Positions 13,067 through 23,254 of a DNA stretch of 64,000 bases are shown here, piece after piece. The stretch's first letter is position 1. Each line of letters starts with the position of its first letter. Source of the stretch: Siphlonurus alternatus (Eukaryota; Arthropoda; Insecta; Ephemeroptera; Siphlonuridae); assembly GCA_949825025.1 (NCBI GenBank), contig OX463780.1, positions 42,636,979 to 42,700,978 of the forward strand, in the 5' to 3' direction. A program made the position numbers and the translations under genes. The notes beneath the pieces are model-generated. The model saw only the letters and a list, made by a program, of their open reading frames with translations. It was not told the origin of the DNA and did no database searches.

Positions 13067-13361
13067 ATTGAGCTCTATACAAGGCTAGAGGGCTAATCAG
13101 CTGTTTTAGGCGCGCACGGCGTCTGGGAGGAAAGTGGGTGGTGGTCGGTGCTATCGAATGCCTGGTTGACCAACCTAAGAAAGTTTCCTTATAAAATAAG
13201 TATTAAAAGTTACACTGCAGTTGGCAATTCTGAGGAGAATACGTTGGAATGTGTGACGAAAGCGCAATCTCCCACCCACTTCCTCCCGCCGGACCGTGCG
13301 CACAGTTTAACATTGAGAAGTATAGGGCATTATCCCTCTAGCCTTGTATAGAGCTCAATGA
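13067..13361. repeat. Palindromic MITE, family E, in P450-3 5' intron
   Basis: The terminal inverted repeats match for at least 27 bases, starting CATTGAGCTCTATACAAGGC. Inner arms also pair (GGGAGGAAAGTGGGTGG with CCACCCACTTCCTCCCG). Both outer ends abut (TA)n runs, which suggests insertion into TA-rich DNA. The only open frame inside is a translation of the hairpin. Confidence 0.85.
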
Positions 13362-13872
13362 TATATATATATACATACATACATATATATTTAAAAAAAA
13401 TTGTAAATTTTCTTTTGTCCAATCAAGGAAGGCTTTTCGATCAACAGTATTTCACTATCGCTAATGTGAGATTTTCTCTCTTCATTTGGAGAGGCATTAT
13501 ACTATCATTTCACGTCAGTATAATGTTTTAAATTGGAAAGATAAATCAAGATAAAGTTTAAATTGTTGAAATTAAGCTTACTTAATTTTTGCTTCCTACT
13601 ACAGTTTATCTTCATTAAGTTAATACTATCAGTATAATATATTTATAATATTTTTTATATTAATATTTATATTATATATTTATTTATCTCTGTATCAGCT
13701 TACTTTATTTATAAAAACGATCTACTTTTTTTAACAACTGCAGCTTTAAGTAAATAAAAGCATGAAGAACATGATAAGAAGGATTTGAATGCAAATAAAA
13801 TCCTATAATGTTTTTTAAAATGTTGTACTTGTTTAATAATATTATTGTTTTGGATTGATTCACTTTCCTCTA

Positions 13873-14195
13873 ATGGAGTACTGACCTCAATTTTTTTTAT
13901 TGCAGGAAATGGATAGAAGGTGCAAAGTTATGCTACTCTGATTTTTTTCAGATTTTTTAGAGCCCGTAAACTATTTTTTAAAAATTATTGAAAGTGCAGA
14001 AAAAGTGCCGCCTCTTGTCGCCTCTCTTAATAAAAGATAGGACCCAAAAGGGACGTGGATTCAAACCCGACCTCGCCAAAACTTTTTAGCAATACTTCCC
14101 GATCCCTAAAAAATCTGAAAAAAATCAGAGTAACATAACTTTTCATCTTCTATCCATTTCTGCTATAAAAAAAAATTTGAGGTCGATACTACATT
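13873..14195. repeat. Palindromic MITE, family A copy 1
   Basis: The ends are inverted copies (ATGGAGTACTGACCTCA at left, TGAGGTCGATACTACAT at right). They are followed by TGGATAGAAGGTG-like and TCTGATTTTTTTCAGATTTTT blocks and their complements. The unpaired middle contains GCCGCCTCTTGTCGCCTC and AGATAGGACCCAAAAGGGAC. It ends only about 30 bases before the P450-3 start-exon acceptor. Confidence 0.85.
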
Positions 14196-14250
14196 ACTGT
14201 GATGTTGTCGACCTGATTTGCAGGTACTCACTACCTCGTGGTTAGCAGCC

Positions 14251-17200
14251 ATGGACCTGGACGTGGCTCTGGCGCTGACCGCCGTGGTGCTGGTGCTCCT
14301 CTACTACTACGGCACTTCCGGCTTCTCGCACTGGAAGGACAGAGACGTCAAGTTCATCAAGCCGACTATCTTCTTAGGCTCCATGGGACGGGTCGCCACT
14401 CAGAAAGAACACATGGCAGACTTTTTCTCCAGAAACTACCGGGGGCTTGCCGACGAGCCTTACGTCGGCTACTTTATGGTACACCTCTAGACATCACGAA
14501 TTTTACTCCTGTTTTGTTTGTAGGCGTTACCACGCAGTCTGTGGAGGTGTGATAAAACTCTTTTGATATTGATAGACTGGATGCTCTTCTTTTCTCATCC
14601 AAATTTGCAAATCTGCATCTTTCTCATTGGCTCTATATAGCAAGTGAGGCACAAGAGTAATGTTCATGCTTTCCAAAGGGGCACTTCTTTCTGTTTGTTG
14701 TTACTCGTATGTTTGACTTATAATATTAAAAATTTTCTTTTTTAGGGTCGCACACCTGCTCTACTTGTAAAAGATCCTGAATTAATAAAAAATATTTTAG
14801 TGAAGGATTTTGGACATTTTGTCGATCACAGTTTTAAGGTATATATGTTTATATTTTAATGTAGTTTTAAAAATGGAACTATGATGCGTAAAATTAGGTA
14901 TGTTTGTAAATCCTGAACTTTATAGCTTTTCTGCACATGATTTCCTAATGGACTTGGACATAAGGTCGATCAGGTGCAGAAATTGTACATAGGGCAAGGT
15001 TTACAAACGGTACGAACGGGCCTAGTGTTTCACCACATAATAAATAAATATCCAATAGTTTCACATATAAGTTACAATATTTATTTTCATTTAAATTAGA
15101 TGTTGAGATACTAAAATACAATTATTAATTTTTAGATAGACGAGAAGGTAAATCCACTCCAGGCAAAGAACCTTTTCAACATGTCAGGAGACCGCTGGAA
15201 GGAGATGCGCACCAAACTGACCCCGACCTTCACGTCAGGTCGCATGAAGGCCATGTTCCCGCTTGTCCAGGAGTGCGCAAACACGTTCGAAAAGCACCTC
15301 GGGACACTCGCGGACACGGGGGAGGACCTGCACATCAAGGTCGGTCACTGACTTGCTGAAATTTTCTGTTGTATGAAAATTAAATAAAAGCTTAGAAATG
15401 TTATTGTTATTTTATAATAACAAATACGTGAAATGAAATGAAATAATCTTTATTTAGCTTTCGCTATTCAGTACAAATATAGTTTATATATTGTTTTAAT
15501 TAAACAATATAAAACAGGTGGTTTATAAAATTTATGATAGTTCATAGAATTTTATGCCTACAGTACAATATTTTTAGGATACAAAAAAACATCTTAATAA
15601 TTATACATTTTATAGTTACCAATTATAGCTATATAAAAAAAATATATATTATTGACTTATGACATATAATTATAATCTTATACATTTATCTGGTATACAC
15701 AAATTTTTCTTTAACAAATTCTATACATAATCTTTTAAACATTTTTTTTGTAGAACATGTTTTTATATTAATAGGCAATTCATTAAACAATTTTTTACCA
15801 CAGTTATAAATTGATCCTTCCGATCTATGTTTGTTAACACATTTTCTAAAATAATTATTGCAGCCTCTTGTATTATAAATATGCATTTCACTATTCTTAA
15901 TAAGCTCTTTTTTAAAATGAATTGGAAATTTATCATTAATAATATCATAAAAAAATAGCAGCACCTTTAAGGCAAACCTTTGTTTAACACTTAACCATTG
16001 CAAAGTTTCTAGCATCAATTTTATACGGGTTCTTTTTTTACAACCTAATACAATTTTCATGGCTCTGTTTTGCAGTCTCTGTAACATATTAATATTTCTC
16101 TTACTTGTATTAAAAAACAATGATGCGCAATATTCAAAATGAGGAGCAATTATGGTTTTGTAAACCATTATTTTACACCAAGTACTTAAAAACCCTGAAA
16201 TTCTGCATAAATAACCAATTTTTTTACCAATTTTCTTTGACATCATCTCAACATGATCATTATTTTGATCATGTATCAATAAGAATAGTATAGGATATGT
16301 TACGTCTGTGAGTAAAAAAGGAGAACATGAAAAACAACTTCGTTTGCGTGCGTGTAGTAAATCACGAGGCTTCCTAGAAACAAATTTAAAAAAATATGCT
16401 GTGTCAGTTAATAACCTGTTTTAATCAGACAAATTTTGCATGCAATGGTACTTCCATATGTCAGTCATATATGTGTATTATTATGTAAGTGAGTATGTAT
16501 TTAAAATAATTACACAAGAAATTTAAGTTGTCAGTTACGTAATGAAAATTGAAGATTTTCCGTCGTTTAAAATTAAGTCACCATACATTGCAATTATAAT
16601 ACAACCATCGTCAGGCTTTCATCAGGAACGTGTATTCAGGCGCAGATCCAGGGGGGTGGCAAATCAAATTTACCAAAGGAACGTTAATTCTGTTGGGAAC
16701 ACGTGACCTGCTCATCCTTAGTATTTGTACATTGCAGGATTTGCTGGCACGATACACCACTGACGTCATCGGTTCCTGCGCATTTGGTATTAAATGTGAC
16801 TCAATTAACGATCCAAACGATCAATTTCGAGTAATGGGACGTAAAATATTTGAAACGAGTAAGATACGAACCATGAAAAGAGCTTTGGTTCTATTTTTAC
16901 CCCAGGTAAGATATACTTATTTGACTTTGAAAATAATAATGTTGTAATAATATTTCTTCTACAGCTGGCTAAAGTACTTCAAGTAACTACGTTCACAAAA
17001 GAGCTATCTGAGTTCTTCCGCAACTTGGTTCGTGACGTCATGGCACTGCGTAAGAAGACTGGCATCACTCGCAAGGACTTCATGCAGCTGCTGATTGAAC
17101 TTAAGGACAAAGGACGGTTGTCACCTGAGGAGGGGGATAAGGAGGGTCAAGGGAAAAATCAGACCGAGACTTCTCCAAGCAACAACAAAGGTACATTAAA

Positions 17201-20200
17201 TTTGTAGGTTATCCAGGACCTCCAACTTTTTTAATGAGTTCAAGTGGTCTTTATTAGCTTTTTCTTATGTCATTGAGAATTTTCTTCATTAATTAATATG
17301 ACAAATAATAGTAACAATTAGTCACAAAGCAAATTCATAATTTATCTCTTACTTTACAGTTTTCTATTGCCAAGTTCCTTCGATTGCATGGAAATAATTA
17401 AATTTTTGTTGGTGATAGTCATGGCTTCAATTAAATTGATTTAGATACTTAATTAATATAATGTGATTTATCCAGAATTTCACAGTTATTAGATTATATT
17501 TAAAAACAAAAATACTACACAATATTAAAACTACATTTAAATTATGCAATTAAAATATAAGCAAAGAAATACTTCAATCACAATTTATCTGAAATGCAGC
17601 TCCAACGGACGATGACGTCACGGCTCAGGCGTTGGTGTTTTTCATTGCCGGCTTTGAGACTTCATCCTCGGCGCTCACCTTTGCGTTGTTCGAGCTGGCC
17701 CGGCGCCCTGAGCTGCAGCGCCACGCCAGGCGCCAGATTGAGGAAGTTCTGCAGCGCCATGGTGGAGAAATTTCCTATCAAGCACTGCAAGAGATGACCT
17801 ATCTAGAGTGGATACTGCACGGTAATCTAAAAATATAATTATTTAGCAATAGTTACTGATAAATATTTTGAGAATTGAGAGAGAATTAACAGCTTCAGCT
17901 TAAAAATATTGAGAACGATTCACGAAAGACTTATCCAAAAAGTTATCCAGATTTATCACTAACCGTGGTTAGCGCCATCCTAATTCAATGTCACTAAACG
18001 TGGTTATTGAGAAACCTGGATAACTCTCTTCGTGAATCCCACCTATTATAAATTACATCAGTTACTTTTCAGACGTTGCTAAAGGAAATATAGCTCTTAT
18101 CATGTAATTTCTACTACAAATTATTTATTACAAAATTAAAAATACATGAAAGTCTCTATCAGTTGAACAGCTATTTTATTGTGTGGCTAAAGTACCAGTA
18201 AAACTGACTTCTTTTTTGTCTTAGTTTATATTTTTCAATTTAGCAATAATTTGGATAATATTTTTTTTTAAATTGTAAGAAAAGAGGAAATAAAAGAGAA
18301 ACTTTTTTTTTTTCTACATAAAATCGTACTTACATTTGCTAGTAGAAGTACTGCGAAGCTATAATTATGCACAAGGCCATTCAGATTATTGTAACCACAT
18401 GCAGGGAAATTATTTCAGATTACAAAGCACTTCCCCACCACAATGACGTAACAATGACAATGATGTAACTGAAGTAGTGTCCCATGTGGAGTTACGGGAG
18501 ATTGTGATAACAATAGTGTTCAAAAATGAAAATTATTATTATAGAGAAGTTCCCCAATGACGATTTTATACAAGATAATTAAATATTATTAAATTCTAGT
18601 ATCATGTAATTTATATTGCTAACCATAAATTTTCCAAGTTGGTATAATTTGCAAAATTTTATTAAAGGTGCCCTTCAGTAGACGTGAATATACTTGGTAT
18701 CAATTAATTGGGCGCGATTCACGAAGCAGTTAACCAGGTTTCTAACCACGTTTAACTTATCCACGTTTAACTAGGTGGTTTAATACGTAAAACAGGTAGA
18801 GTTATACGTGGTTAAGCTAAACGTGTTTAGAAACCTGGCTAACTGCTTTGTGAATCGCCCCCCTTTTTAATATGTTTAAATAGCAATAAAATAAATAGAA
18901 ACCTTGATATTTAATATTCCACAAGAACCTGTACATTTTTAACAGAATAAATTACAGAAAGCTGTAAAACTAAATATTTGTGAAAATCTGTGATCAGTTT
19001 ATCACAAAGTAACATTTTAAGAATTGAACTGTATTAATATATGTACCCACAGTATACCAAGCATGATTATAACCATGTCATATTAATAGTTTGTGATTTG
19101 ACAGATAAGCTGTTGAATTTCGGAAAATTTCTTCGTACCGTGTCAAACCTGAGAAATTAAAATATGTCATTACGTTATCAAGTATAAACATGATGATAAT
19201 TTACAGAGGCTCTGAGGAAGTACCCTCCACTGGCAGCACTGATGCGCGTGTGCACCAAGAAGTACGTGATCCCAGGTACCAAAATCACAATCGAGGAAGG
19301 TACCCAAGTCAACATCCCCATCCACGCCATGCAGAATGACCCTGAGAATTTCCCTGACCCTGAGAGATTTGAACCTGAGCGTTTCAGTGACGAAAATCAA
19401 AACCAGAAGACACAATACGTGTACATGCCTTTCGGGGAGGGACCGAGGCAGTGTATTGGTGAGTTTCTATAATGTGTTATTATAATATAATTACAATTAA
19501 ATTTATATGTTGTTATTTTTTTTACTGTATAGGATACAGGTGAGATGATGTTTATTAAAATACGCTTATGTTTACTGCAATATATTACATAATTAATTTA
19601 AAATATAAATAAACATGCTATAATACATGCACTATGTTATAAAAATAGTAATATATTTTTATATAATTAAAAAAAATGAATCATCTACAACAAATTAAAT
19701 GGTAAGAAGATAAGGATGTGAGTCAAGACAAGTATTTAGTAAACAAAAGTAAACTATATATATATTATTTCGGGTACATAATTATATAATCTCTTAACAA
19801 TTTTTTTATTGTGTCTACTTGTTATTACTCACAATCAGTAAGTATTTACGTTACAAATATGCAACCATAAAGACCATGCTAAAAAATAGCTATTATAATA
19901 TACTCTGTGCATCACAAGTCGTAAACATAATGAGTACTGCCTTTCTTGAAATCGAGCGTCACGATAAACAAGTTGCCTATATTTTAGGCGGAAGAGTTTT
20001 ACCACAGTTAAAATCTCTGATGGTTGGTTCACAAGATAAAAATTATGTTTGTTGTCACAGGTCTTCGGTTCGCGCGCATGCAGTCCAAGCTGGGCCTGCT
20101 GGCCATCCTGCGTCATTTCGAGGTGCAGCCCAGCCCGAGCACCAAGTACCCTCTGACCTGGGACCCCCAGCAGTTCCTCCTGGTGGCAGATGAAGAAATC

Positions 20201-20230
20201 TTCGTCAAAATCGCCAAAGTCAAAGACTGA
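14251..20230 (+). CDS. P450-3: CYP6-like cytochrome P450
   Basis: 520-residue CYP6-like monooxygenase. Coding exons: 14251-14478, 14746-14838, 15136-15339, 16738-16905, 16965-17190, 17600-17821, 19207-19458 and 20061-20230. The start ATG has a good context (GCAGCCATGG) and matches the paralogs; the ATG at 14218 is upstream of the splice acceptor. Motifs: WKEMR (W128, R132), AGFETSS (E326, T327), EALR (E381, R384), PERF, and [10 protein letters not shown] with Cys463. The exon 5 end encodes a long, polar linker (about residues 290-307) rich in Gly, Gln, Asn and Ser. Introns are enlarged by a LINE fragment (intron 3) and two hairpin MITEs (intron 6). AATAAA at 20351 is a good polyadenylation signal. 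Confidence 0.95.
14487..14645. repeat. Dispersed intronic repeat, copy 2
   Basis: Related to 3865-4066 (shared TTTGTAGGC(A/G)TTACCACG and AAATCTGCATCTTT blocks at matching spacing). It lies just after the P450-3 first coding exon. Family unknown. Confidence 0.4.
15430..16300 (-). mobile_element. 5'-truncated jockey-like LINE fragment
   Basis: Lies antisense in P450-3 intron 3. A 197-residue open frame (15686-16279, - strand) resembles the C-terminal part of non-LTR reverse transcriptase polyproteins: a KKIGYLCRI-like stretch, then YKTIIAPHFEYCASLFF, LQRLQNRAMKIVLGC and YNTRG. No catalytic YADD or endonuclease is present, so only the 3' portion was inserted. The 3' end is near 15430 in ATTTC-type tandem repeats, as expected for a LINE tail. 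No convincing target duplication was found. Confidence 0.8.
16637..16662. repeat. Fragment of hAT-type MITE end
   Basis: CAGGCGCAGATCCAGGGGG matches the terminus of the 9982-10157 element with few mismatches. Only one end is present, so this looks like a truncated relic in P450-3 intron 3. Confidence 0.55.
17911..18043. repeat. Hairpin MITE, family C-like, copy 1
   Basis: The inverted ends GATTCACGAAAGACTTATCC and GATAACTCTCTTCGTGAATC bound a 133-bp palindrome with ACTAACCGTGGTTAG-like inner arms. It lies in P450-3 intron 6. Confidence 0.75.
18709..18863. repeat. Hairpin MITE, family C-like, copy 2
   Basis: The left arm GATTCACGAAGCAGTTAACC pairs with the right arm GGCTAACTGCTTTGTGAATC; TTTCTAACCACGTTTA also pairs with TAAACGTGTTTAGAAA. 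Total about 155 bp, nearly a perfect hairpin, in the same intron as copy 1. Confidence 0.82.
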
Positions 20231-21001
20231 CGAATTGAGCACTATGGACTTTTTTTTGTAATTGCAACTTTTATTTGATACTGTTTTAATTAGTATGGTT
20301 TGTAATTTTATAATGGTTATGTTTTTTTTAACATTTTTTTTACTGACTGTAATAAAGAACACTTTCTATAAAAACTTTAATCAAATGTGTTTGATTTTGA
20401 ATAGCCTGTTCTGAATTATCTCATATTCATATTTTATTTATTTTATTGGTTATTTCAGTGAGATTATGATAAAAAATAATTATTATTTATTACATAATAA
20501 TATATATTATTTGCTTTAATAATGGCAAATTTACTAATACTACTTACTTATTATGATAATAGCAACTTCACATACTTATAATCTAGAGTCCCTAATTACT
20601 ATATTATAAAATATAACTAATTTAATTAATTATTTAGTTATGTAGGTAATGTCCTGATTTAAATTATTACTAAATATAGAAACTAAGAAAGTTGTACTTA
20701 AACATTTGTAAAGCCAACAGAACAAAATAATTATAGAAAATATCCAGTTACACAAATTATTGCATTATTATAATTATCAATTACTCTAATAATTCTAATA
20801 TTAAAATTATTATTATCAATGATTTGCTGTACAGTTCCAACTACCATCCAATTTTCACGAAATACGTTATCGACTTCCTTATTAAATCAGTTAGTAATAA
20901 TTATCTCGGTGGATGGAATTTTAAAACTAAAAATCATCTAAAAATTGTAACAAGAGTAAAGAAGGACAAAAAAATACAACAAAATTTTAATTAACTAATG
21001 G
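20231..21001. other. Spacer: P450-3 3' region
   Basis: The P450-3 3' untranslated region with AATAAA at 20351, then very AT-rich DNA. No gene was seen. It lies between convergent genes, since the next gene is on the - strand. Confidence 0.65.
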
Positions 21002-21107
21002 TTTATTTAACACTTTATAGTAAATAGATAACAACCCAAAATATATAAATAAAAAGTACAAAACTTAAAGCTAAGTCCATGCTGGAAATAGAAGTCTGAA
21101 CAGCTGC

Positions 21108-21761
21108 TCAGGGTTGAGGTAGGGCAGGGGCACCGTCTGAAAACTTAATTAACAACTCCACACTTGCATTAATTTTTTCCAAGCAGTCTTGTACCACCGT
21201 TAGTTTCTGTCGCAATTCGTCAAGATTTTTCTGCTTCTTTGATTGCTAAAACAAAATAGTGTAAATTTTTTTTATTATAAATGACTTTGAGCCTAGATTT
21301 GAAAAAAAAAATATAAGAACAAATTAAAATTGCAAACAACGAGCAGAATATACTTTAAAAGCAATACATACAAAATGTTACAATTTTGACAATTTTAAAT
21401 ATTTATCTTTTTTTAACAAATAAAATTATACGTTCAGTCAACTGAAAAAAATATGCAAATTTGTTCAATTTATCTCACCAAATGCAAGTTCCTTTTAGTG
21501 AATGTAGTATTAGTAATATAATTTGACATTTACCTCCTCGGCCTCCAAAGTTTTAGAGCTGAGCTCTTGCTCGAGTTTGCACACGTGACCAAAGAACTCC
21601 CGAACGTCACATAGAACCTCCCTCCAGGCTTCCATCATTTGAGACAGGGTTGCGTTATGTTCTCCGTCTGCTGAAAAACATCCTGAAACGTGACTTATCA
21701 GTACACACTTCTCATTTGCTGTTTTTAATACACTTTAGGCTAAATTCTTACCAGAATCCAT
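21108..21761 (-). CDS. Small three-exon gene, 98-residue helical protein of unknown function
   Basis: Assembled by hand on the - strand. Exon 1 is 21761-21752 (ATGGATTCTG, donor GTAAG), exon 2 is 21682-21534 (acceptor TTTCAG, donor GTAAAT) and exon 3 is 21245-21108 (acceptor TTTTAG, stop TGA). Junction phases 1 and 0 fit exactly and give 98 residues. The product starts MDSGCFSADGEHNATLSQ and is then rich in Glu, Lys, Gln and Leu with heptad-like spacing (residues about 35-85), so a short coiled coil is likely. It ends in a Pro-rich tail (APALPQP). An alternative acceptor 9 bases inside exon 2 keeps frame and would drop three residues. AATAAA lies on this strand at 21007-21002. I do not recognise the family. 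It is unrelated to the P450s and transcribed against them. Confidence 0.72.
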
Positions 21762-22614
21762 TTTATTTATCAAAAGACAACTTATCAAAACAATTAGGGA
21801 CAAAATTCAAATGTAAATAAAACTGTTTTTTAATTAAATACACTGTTTATGTTTTGATTGTTTAAAACTGTTACATTAAAACAAAACATTTCGCTCTGAC
21901 CGTTAAAATTCCTGCAAAATTTTAATAATAATTTTAATTAATCAAAACGTAGCTCATTATTTTGTTATCGTAATTTTTTCATATATTATATCTGTTCAAG
22001 TCTATTTAACTACGAAACAATAAAGGATTGGCCTTCTGATATCATTCTATCCGTATATGAGTTGCTTTCTCTAATATTATTATATTATAATACTAAAAAA
22101 AGAAAATTAATGTAGAAATCATAATTTCTCTATCATGGTGATACTTTTACAAAAATGTTTATAATTTAATAAAATATTTACAAATTTCAACTTAGAAATT
22201 TACTTTACTGCTAATTTGAAAAATATTTGAATTAATCAGTGTTAGCAATTATAATTCAAATGTTAAGTTTTTTAAATTATCTAAAATCAATTTTTACTAG
22301 ACAATAAAATAATTGTAACGAATGATTGTGGATTGATACATCTGATTTAAAATGCACACTTACATCACAATTAAAACATTCATTCCAGATCAATCATAAA
22401 TATTAAACTGCAGATGATATCTACGTCAAGTTTGACTATATTTGTAAAAAGACAACATTGCATTCAATACATCATGAGTTTCAAAGTTTCATTATTACAG
22501 GTGATGCTAAATTTATGTGCACATTACACAGGCCATTATTCCCGTACCATCTCTGTTATATCTCTAGAAATTATCTTACATTTTTTAATCTGTGCAAATG
22601 CGAACGTGCACCCA
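21762..22614. other. Spacer between the small - strand gene and P450-4
   Basis: A divergent intergenic region that should contain the promoter of the small gene (near 21780-21900). AT-rich. The open frame at 22414-22701 overlaps the P450-4 first exon and has no homology I can see. Confidence 0.55.
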
Positions 22615-22667
22615 GCAGTCTTGTCTGAGAGCACGGACCATACACTCGCGTCCTGCTCAAAATCCAG
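22615..22667 (+). promoter_or_regulatory. P450-4 putative initiator and non-coding exon 1
   Basis: A GCAGTC initiator-like site (22615-22620) begins a GC-richer stretch that ends in a strong donor CCAG|GTACGT at 22667/22668. The acceptor at 23251-23253 immediately precedes the start exon. No clear TATA box. Confidence 0.5.
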
Positions 22668-23254
22668 GTACGTCCTTGTCTTAACATTGTTATCAGTTTA
22701 AATCTGCTTTCAGATAATAAAAATTCGTTATTTTTCATTGCAATTTTTAAATATTGTCGCATTTTCTCTTCGCTTTATACTCTTAACACATTATATAGCT
22801 GAAATCTCTTGTGGTGCATTAAATTATTTAGTTATTTCATACCTACAATTAATATTAAAACAATTAACATTGAGGAGTGCATGGTATTAAAAAAATACAC
22901 TACAAATTACAAAGCATACATTTATAGTTTTGATGAAGTTAATAATTGATCTTTTTAAATGCATTTCTTCAAAGAATGAAGAACACAGTTTGTCAATTAC
23001 ACCAACAAAATAAATGGTAAACATACTTGGTGTGGGAAGTTAAATAAAGCTATCGGTGTCAACTCTTGCGTATAGTAGGAAAAGGAATTCTCTCATTTCA
23101 TACAGTGATATATAAATATCTACAGAATTAAAATGAATGCATTCATGCAAATGTATTAATTTAGCTTGCATGCAATGACTTTAGAAATATAAATCTGATT
23201 ATAATATCTAATTTGAAATTCAGGTAATAAATTTCACTCCATCTCTCCTGCAGG

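Noticed and set aside
14218..14250. Upstream ATG for P450-3
   Set aside because: The ATG at 14218 lies before the acceptor at 14221-14223 and would be spliced out; 14251 has a better context and aligns with the paralogs.
22414..22701. 95-residue + strand open frame before P450-4
   Set aside because: It overlaps the inferred P450-4 untranslated exon and splice donor and has no visible family features.
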